Positions 50,602-55,237 of a stretch of 55,237 bases of DNA are shown one piece after another. How positions within the stretch are numbered: position 1 is the first letter of the stretch; every line of letters begins with the position of its first letter. This DNA comes from Hydrogenophaga sp. (GTDB taxonomy: Bacteria > Pseudomonadota > Gammaproteobacteria > Burkholderiales > Burkholderiaceae_C): contig JAUXNG010000065.1 of NCBI GenBank assembly GCA_030682835.1, positions 1 through 55,237 of the forward strand, written 5' to 3'. The position numbers and the translations under genes were made by a program. Below the pieces are notes generated by a model that saw only the letters and a list, made by a program, of their open reading frames with translations, searched no databases and was not told the origin of the DNA.

Positions 50602-50916
50602 GGGGGCGCATGATAACCAGCGCTGCCACCCCTTGTGCGGCGTGTGGAAACTGCGTACCGGCCCGACAGCTGCAGACAGGTACCCACCGATACAATCTTT
50701 TCACCCAAATATGAGGGGCTGTGCCCCTCAGCCCTTGGCGAAAAAAGCCCGGCCAGATGGGGATCTTGAGCAACACGAAGCCCCTGGATTCGGTGTTCCG
50801 GCGTTCGCAGCCAAGCGACTGTGTTGCCGGGTCAAGCAAGCCCTTTCAAGGGCCCTGCGGCACCGAAGATCGGAACAGGCTTTTGCGCCAGCCCATCAAC
50901 ACGATAAAGAGACTTT
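50602..50916 (+). promoter_or_regulatory. Structured leader region upstream of terC
   Basis: This 315-bp stretch holds no gene I can support. TACAAT at about 50692 is a fair -10 box. Downstream lie two hairpins: TGAGGGGC-tgt-GCCCCTCA (50712-50730, 8-bp stem) and GCCCTT-tc-AAGGGC (50840-50853, 6-bp stem). A transcript from the suggested promoter would have a leader of about 220 nt, in keeping with riboswitch control. Manganese riboswitches (yybP-ykoY) often precede terC, but I did not find the expected GGGGAGUA core, so I do not call one. Confidence 0.4.
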
Positions 50917-51633
50917 ATGGATTTCCTGATTTCACCTGAATTCTGGGTTGCACTGGGCCAGATCATCATCATTGACATTCTGCTGGGTGGCGACAACGCG
51001 GTGGTGATCGCGCTGGCCTGCCGCAAGCTCCCTCCCGCACAACGCACCAACGGCATCATCTGGGGCACGGCGGGCGCCATCGTGTTGCGGGTGATTCTGA
51101 TCGCGTTTGCCATGACGCTGCTCAACGTGCCGTTCCTCAAGTTGGTGGGCGCGCTGCTGCTGGTGTGGATCGGTGTGAAGCTGCTGGCTCCCGACGAAGA
51201 CGGCCACGGCGATGTGGTGGGCAGTGACAAGCTGCTGGCCGCCATCAAGACCATCATCGTGGCCGACCTGGTGATGAGCGTGGACAACGTGATTGCCATC
51301 GCCGGTGCGGCGCAAAACGCGGGTGATCATTCGATGTTGCTGGTGGTGCTGGGCCTGCTCATCTCGATCCCAATCATTGTCTGGGGCAGCCAGCTCGTCA
51401 TCAAGCTCATGGCGCGGTTTCCCATCATCATCACCGCTGGGGGCATGCTGCTGGGCTGGATCGCTGGTGGCATGCTGGTCACGGACCCTGCCTTTGCCAA
51501 CCCCGACCAGTGGAGCTGGATGCTCAAACTGCCGCAGACCGACGCGGTGCGTTACGGTGCGGCCGTGGCAGGCGCGCTGCTGGTGTTGACCGTGGGCAAA
51601 AGGTTGGCTCGCAACGCACCACAAGAAGCCTGA
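50917..51633 (+). CDS. TerC family membrane protein
   Basis: 238-aa membrane protein of the TerC family, involved in metal (mainly manganese) homeostasis or in tellurite resistance operons. It has about seven helices and the family acidic motifs: IIIIDILLGGDNAVVIALAC near the start and IVADLVMSVDNVIAIAGAA near the middle, both with Asp-Asn pairs in helices. It begins MDFLISPEFWVALGQ, as relatives do. A structured leader precedes it. Ends before a small holin-like gene. Confidence 0.93.
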   Translation: MDFLISPEFWVALGQIIIIDILLGGDNAVVIALACRKLPPAQRTNGIIWGTAGAIVLRVILIAFAMTLLNVPFLKLVGALLLVWIGVKLLAPDEDGHGDVVGSDKLLAAIKTIIVADLVMSVDNVIAIAGAAQNAGDHSMLLVVLGLLISIPIIVWGSQLVIKLMARFPIIITAGGMLLGWIAGGMLVTDPAFANPDQWSWMLKLPQTDAVRYGAAVAGALLVLTVGKRLARNAPQEA

Positions 51634-51748
51634 GAGACCCAGCCGCCGGCCCATGAGCCGGTGCTGACCCGGGGCGGAACCACCAGGTAGCCCGTGCTGC
51701 TTGGGTTTCTGCTTGGGCCGTGGCCGCTGCACTGCTATGCTGGGGCCC

Positions 51749-52102
51749 ATGAAACTCATCGTCAAATGGCTGTTTGCCGCCTGTGCCCTGCTGCTGGTGG
51801 CCTACCTGTACACCGGAGTGCAAATCCAGAGCTACGGCTCGGCGCTCATTGCGGCGGCCTTCATTGGCCTGTTCAACACGCTGCTGCGGCCCATTCTGGT
51901 GGTGCTCACGCTGCCAGTCACGGTGGTCACCCTGGGCCTGTTTCTGTTCGTCATCAACGCCCTGATGTTCTGGGCCGCCGCCAGTTTGCTCGATGGCTTC
52001 GGCGTGAATGGCTTTTGGGCTGCGCTGCTGGGCTCGCTCATTTATTCGGTGCTGATGCTGGTGGTGGACGCGGCGCTGAAGGCGCTTTTTCCACGCCCCT
52101 GA
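51749..52102 (+). CDS. Small phage-holin-like (family IV) membrane protein
   Basis: 117-aa protein with four hydrophobic helices, of the family often annotated phage holin family IV / YvlD. It begins MKLIVKWLFAACALLLVAYL, followed by IAAAFIGLFNTLLRPILVVL, LPVTVVTLGLFLFVINALMF and a last helix. Despite the name, chromosomal members are not phage genes; the function is unknown, with links to envelope stress or immunity to peptides in Bacillus YvlD. The ATG at 51749 matches the family start. It is convergent with the bepA-like gene (13-base gap). Confidence 0.87.
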   Translation: MKLIVKWLFAACALLLVAYLYTGVQIQSYGSALIAAAFIGLFNTLLRPILVVLTLPVTVVTLGLFLFVINALMFWAAASLLDGFGVNGFWAALLGSLIYSVLMLVVDAALKALFPRP

Positions 52103-52115
52103 AGCGTGGCGCGGG

Positions 52116-53780
52116 CTACTCGTCCGCCACTGACGCGCGCAGCAACGCATCCATCTCACGCAAGCGGCTGTCCACAATGGCCAGCTCCATCGGGTCTGCG
52201 GCCCGTTGCGCTGCTGGCAAAGCCTGCGCGGCTTTGAACCGCTCCACCGCGCCCGCGTAATCGAGGTGCGCCACGCGCGACTCGGCCTCGGCCCGAATGG
52301 CGCGCAGCGTCTGACCCTGCGCCTGGTAGGCCCGTGCCAGCGTTTGCCAGGCCAGCGCATCGCGTGGGTGCTGCACCACCCAGCTTTGCAGGTGCGTTGC
52401 CGCACGCTGGGGCTCGCCTGTGGTCTGCGCCGCTTGCGCGCCCAACAAAGTGAGTGAGCGCCTACCGCTTGTCAATGCCTGGTCACGCAACGCGACCAAA
52501 CGCTCAGCCCGCTCCGAAGCAGAGGGGGCCGTGCTGGGCGGTGCAGTCAACAGGACTTCCAGCAGCAAAGCGTCCACCGCCCAACGCACGGCCGGTACCA
52601 CCTGCAGGCGCAGGCGTTGCGCCAGGTCCAGCGCGCGGTCGGTCTGGCCCAGGCGCATCGCCGCCCAAGCCGCGGCATACAACTCCCCTGTTCCCGCCTG
52701 TGGCCCCTGGCCGCTTTGCAGCCAGGCCCGCAAACGGTCTGGACCGTTTTCGGCCAGCACGCGCGCGCGCGCCGCCATGAGAGCGTGCAACTCGGGCACC
52801 ACAGGTGCACCGTTGGCAACGGGCAAGCTCAACATCAGACCTGCAGCAACAGGTGTTGGCGCATCGCGCAGCGGGCCCACCGCTGGGCGAGCCGGCTCCA
52901 GCGGCAGGCGCGCACGCATGTCGGCCATGCGCTCGCTGCTCAGCGGGTGGCTGCGCAAATAGGGGAACGAACCGTCGTCGCTCAGCCTTGAAGCCTGTTG
53001 CAGCTTCTCAAACATACCGACAAAACCCTCGCCGTCAAAACCCGCCCCGGTGAGCACGCCAAAACCCACGCGATCGGCCTCGCGCTCCATATCGCGCGAG
53101 AAATTCAGCTGCGTTTGCGCCGCCACCGCCTGGCTGCCCACCATGGCCGCGCTGGCCACCTCGGTATTGGCGCGGGCGGCCAGCATGCTCAAAATCATCG
53201 CCCCCATCATCCAGGGCGCCAGCCGGTCTTGCCTCGCCACCAGCCGGGCAATGTGGCGTTGCGACACATGGCTCAACTCGTGCGCCATCACCGAGGCCAG
53301 CTCAGCGGCGTTCTCGGTCACGCCGATCAGCCCCAGGTGCACACCCAGATAACCGCCGGGCAGCGCAAAGGCATTTACCCGCCGGTCGCGGGAAATCATC
53401 AGCTCCCAGGCCAGGCGCTCCGACAACTCGGGCGGCACATCGCCCCGCGCCTGCGCCGCCGCCAGCAACGGTTGCCAGATGGCCTGCAAATAGTCGCCCA
53501 GTACCGGGTCGTCCAGGTAATCCGGGTCGCGGTAAATGCTGCGGGCAATGCTGTCCCCCAGCCGACGCTCTGCCGCGATCGACATGCCCTGCACATCCCC
53601 CAACCCCGGCAAGCCACCCGACACCAGAGCGGCACCATCGGCTGCGGGCGGCAGGTTTTGCGCCACGCTCAAAGACACTGGCGCCCAGCTCAGCACACCC
53701 GCCAAGGCGATCACGCGCCAAGAGGCCGCCCGGCGTGAGCGGTGTACAGGCCATACCAACGGATTCAAGGTGAAAAACAT
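52116..53780 (-). CDS. BepA-like M48 metalloprotease with TPR region
   Basis: 554-aa periplasmic zinc protease. A signal peptide (WRVIALAGVLSWAPVSLSVA) precedes an M48 domain with the HExxH motif HELSH near residue 165 and, further on, the metal Glu in MEREADRVGFGVLT. The second half is helical TPR-like repeats that fit BepA (YfgC), which helps assemble or degrade outer-membrane proteins such as LptD with the Bam complex. Length is longer than E. coli BepA (about 487). It is divergent from moaC with 59 bases between starts. Confidence 0.9.
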   Translation of the reverse strand: MFFTLNPLVWPVHRSRRAASWRVIALAGVLSWAPVSLSVAQNLPPAADGAALVSGGLPGLGDVQGMSIAAERRLGDSIARSIYRDPDYLDDPVLGDYLQAIWQPLLAAAQARGDVPPELSERLAWELMISRDRRVNAFALPGGYLGVHLGLIGVTENAAELASVMAHELSHVSQRHIARLVARQDRLAPWMMGAMILSMLAARANTEVASAAMVGSQAVAAQTQLNFSRDMEREADRVGFGVLTGAGFDGEGFVGMFEKLQQASRLSDDGSFPYLRSHPLSSERMADMRARLPLEPARPAVGPLRDAPTPVAAGLMLSLPVANGAPVVPELHALMAARARVLAENGPDRLRAWLQSGQGPQAGTGELYAAAWAAMRLGQTDRALDLAQRLRLQVVPAVRWAVDALLLEVLLTAPPSTAPSASERAERLVALRDQALTSGRRSLTLLGAQAAQTTGEPQRAATHLQSWVVQHPRDALAWQTLARAYQAQGQTLRAIRAEAESRVAHLDYAGAVERFKAAQALPAAQRAADPMELAIVDSRLREMDALLRASVADE

Positions 53781-53839
53781 CCCCGTATGATGCCGCCAAC
53801 CCCACCAGGTTTCTGTAAAGAACGCGCAAAGTCACGGCC

Positions 53840-54364
53840 ATGAACGAAACAACCGCAACCCCTCTTCTGCCCAACAGCCCCCTCACCCACTTCGACGCCC
53901 AAGGCCACGCCCACATGGTGGACGTGGCCGCCAAAGCCAGCACCCACCGGGTGGCGGTGGCCGAAGGCCGTATCGGCATGGAGCCCGCCACGCTGGCACT
54001 CATTCAGTGCGGTAACGCCAAAAAAGGCGACGTGCTGGGCATTGCCCGCATTGCCGGCATACAAGGCGCCAAAAAAACCAGCGACCTCATCCCCCTGTGC
54101 CACCCCCTCGCCCTCACCCGCGTGGCGGTGGAGTTTGAGGTGGATGCCGCGTCAAACACCGTGCTGTGCCGCGCCACCGCTGAATGCACCGGCCAAACCG
54201 GCGTCGAAATGGAAGCCCTCACCGCCTGCAGCGTGGCCCTGCTCACCGTTTACGACATGTGCAAAGCCGTGGACAGGGGCATGACCATCAGTGGCTTGCG
54301 GCTGATGGAGAAACGGGGTGGTAAAAGCGGGCATTTTGTGGCGGCGGGTGGCGCTGCTTTGTAA
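53840..54364 (+). CDS. moaC: Cyclic pyranopterin monophosphate synthase MoaC
   Basis: 174-aa molybdenum-cofactor enzyme that forms cyclic pyranopterin monophosphate together with MoaA. It has [40 protein letters not shown], the signature [36 protein letters not shown] and the lysine of MCKAVDRG. Length and order fit the family. No other moa genes are in the window. Ends in front of a structured spacer and the toxin-antitoxin module. Confidence 0.96.
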   Translation: MNETTATPLLPNSPLTHFDAQGHAHMVDVAAKASTHRVAVAEGRIGMEPATLALIQCGNAKKGDVLGIARIAGIQGAKKTSDLIPLCHPLALTRVAVEFEVDAASNTVLCRATAECTGQTGVEMEALTACSVALLTVYDMCKAVDRGMTISGLRLMEKRGGKSGHFVAAGGAAL

Positions 54365-54377
54365 TGATCCGAGCCCA

Positions 54378-54455
54378 ATAGCACTCCGCCATGGTGAGGA
54401 ACAAAACAGCGTCATAGGCGGCCTATCGACACCGCAGACGCCAGAGTGCTGCTAT
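54378..54455. repeat. Imperfect inverted repeat with nested palindrome
   Basis: ATAGCACTC (54378-54386) faces GAGTGC-TGC-TAT (54444-54455), complementary except for a 3-nt insertion, around a perfect inner palindrome ATAGGC-G-GCCTAT (54414-54426). It lies between moaC and the toxin-antitoxin pair. It could fold into a large hairpin, or mark a former mobile element edge. Function unknown. Confidence 0.4.
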
Positions 54456-54515
54456 CGCCCTGGCAAACGCATTGAGATGGTTCAACACGGTGCCAAGACC
54501 TGGCCATGGCAGGGG

Positions 54516-54531
54516 GTTACGTGGTAACGTA
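54516..54531. promoter_or_regulatory. Palindromic operator of the toxin-antitoxin pair
   Basis: GTTAC-GTG-GTAAC (54516-54528) overlaps TACGT-GGTA-ACGTA (54518-54531): two interleaved perfect inverted repeats 29 bases before the antitoxin start. Phd-type antitoxins repress their own promoter by binding such sites, so this is a likely operator. A good ribosome-binding site (AAGGAGG, 54548-54554) follows. Confidence 0.55.
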
Positions 54532-54559
54532 CCTACATTTTCTGTGCAAGGAGGTACCC

Positions 54560-54814
54560 ATGAGCTTCACCACCCTATCCAGCCGAGAGTTCAACCAAGA
54601 TGCCAGCAAGGCCAAGAGAGCGGCGCAAACCGGGCCGGTCATCATTACCGACCGGGGCCGACCGGCGCATGTGTTGCTGACATTTGAAAACTACAAACTC
54701 CTCACCCGCCAACCCGCCCGGATCGCCGACTTGCTGGCCATGCCCAGCGCACAGGACACCGATTTTGAAATGCCGGCCATGCGCGAGCCCGCCCAAGCCG
54801 CCGACCTCAGCTGA
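54560..54814 (+). CDS. Phd/YefM-family antitoxin
   Basis: 84-aa antitoxin of the Phd/YefM type. The family signature is clear: SFTTLSSREFNQDASKAKRA, then TGPVIITDRGRPAHVLLTFE. The N-terminal part binds DNA and the C-terminal tail (about 60-84) wraps the toxin. The strong AAGGAGG ribosome-binding site decides the start at 54560. Its stop overlaps the toxin start by one base (TGATG). Pairing with a PIN-domain toxin is usual. Confidence 0.92.
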   Translation: MSFTTLSSREFNQDASKAKRAAQTGPVIITDRGRPAHVLLTFENYKLLTRQPARIADLLAMPSAQDTDFEMPAMREPAQAADLS

Positions 54815-55237
54815 TGTACCTGCTCGACACCAACGTCATTTCGGAGCTGCGCAAAGTCCGCACCGGCAAAGCAGATGCCCAAGTGGCGGCCTGGGCAGAC
54901 AGCGTTGAGGCCAGTGATTTGTATCTCTCCGTCATCACACTGCAAGAAATCGCCATCGGCGTCTTGCTGGCCGAGCGACGCGATCCGGTGCAGGGTGCGG
55001 TCTTGAGAACATGGTTCAAACACCAGGTCATGCCTGCATTTGACGGGCGCGTGCTGCAGGTGGACACGGCCATTGCCTTGCGCAGTGCACAACTGCACGT
55101 CCCGGATCCCCACCCGGTACGTGACGGCCTGATAGCGGCCACAGCCTTGGTGCACGGCATGACTGTCGTGACCCGCAACACCGCCGACTTCGCGCCCACG
55201 GGTGTGGAGGTTCTCAACCCGTGGGGCGCTGGAAGCT
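54814..55237 (+). CDS. VapC-type PIN-domain toxin (runs off window)
   Basis: At least 141 codons, open at the window end. The PIN-domain ribonuclease acidic residues are in place: Asp5 (MYLLDTNVISEL), Glu45 (TLQEIAIG), Asp104 (PVRDGLIAATA) and Asp125 (NTADF). VapC toxins cleave tRNA or rRNA when not held by antitoxin. The usual length is about 140 aa, so the missing part is probably only a few residues. Overlaps the antitoxin stop by one base, so the two are translationally coupled. Confidence 0.92.
   Translation, partial: MYLLDTNVISELRKVRTGKADAQVAAWADSVEASDLYLSVITLQEIAIGVLLAERRDPVQGAVLRTWFKHQVMPAFDGRVLQVDTAIALRSAQLHVPDPHPVRDGLIAATALVHGMTVVTRNTADFAPTGVEVLNPWGAGS

Noticed and set aside
50692..50916. 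Manganese (yybP-ykoY) riboswitch before terC
   Set aside because: Genomic context is right but the conserved GGGGAGUA core was not seen; reported only as a structured leader.
54378..54455. Integron attC-like site
   Set aside because: Inverted repeat is present, but the R-box core (GTTRRRY) sequences of attC are absent.

Overview
The window is one 55,237-bp piece of a high-GC betaproteobacterial chromosome. Gene content, gene order and dispersed repeats point to Burkholderiales, family Comamonadaceae (Hydrogenophaga/Acidovorax-like). This placement comes from family knowledge, not from a search. Almost all sequence is coding, strands alternate in short operons, and no tRNA, rRNA, CRISPR array, insertion sequence or prophage was seen. 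Genes are cut at both ends: pgk at the left and a PIN-domain toxin at the right.

Left part (1-16,900) is mainly core genes. These are pgk; a tightly overlapping operon def - lipoprotein - fmt - azlC - azlD; a LysM protein with dprA; a DUF1631 protein; the yajC-secD-secF translocase operon; and a very large fused indolepyruvate ferredoxin oxidoreductase divergent from an Lrp/AsnC regulator.

17,000-23,400 is the most unusual region: seven co-directional genes, all predicted to be exported. They encode a large outer-membrane barrel-like protein with a C-terminal SdrD-B/CarboxypepD-reg-like domain, three long and one short pilin-like proteins that look paralogous, one unrecognised exported protein, and a PapD-like periplasmic chaperone. 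It looks like a divergent chaperone-usher-type surface structure and is the best candidate for an undescribed system. A 9-bp stem-loop lies just before the first start codon.

23,400-38,300 holds mltA with a tiny divergent membrane-protein ORF, a FixL/FixJ-like two-component pair, a nitrilase-family amidase, a 1400-aa YhdP/AsmA-like protein divergent from glnE, a rhomboid/rhombosortase-like protease overlapping glnE, a ferritin-like diiron protein, and a MerR-cobalamin (CarH/LitR-type) regulator with the photoreceptor motifs.

38,300-46,750 contains an exported glutathione peroxidase and an eight-gene operon (flavin amine-oxidase-like protein, DUF1365, Cfa-type methyltransferase, chalcone-isomerase-like, MFS transporter, DUF3833 lipoprotein, SDR, NTF2-like). 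This set is known from light and singlet-oxygen stress loci elsewhere and probably modifies membrane fatty acids. Here it sits next to a B12 photoreceptor-type regulator, and no ECF sigma/ChrR pair is in the window.

Right part (46,860-55,237): GST, purB, a metallo-beta-lactamase-fold diiron-type protein with altered ligands, a DUF3717-DUF1289 fusion, TerC with a structured leader, a small holin-like membrane protein, a BepA-like M48 protease, moaC, and a Phd/VapC-type toxin-antitoxin pair with its own palindromic operator.
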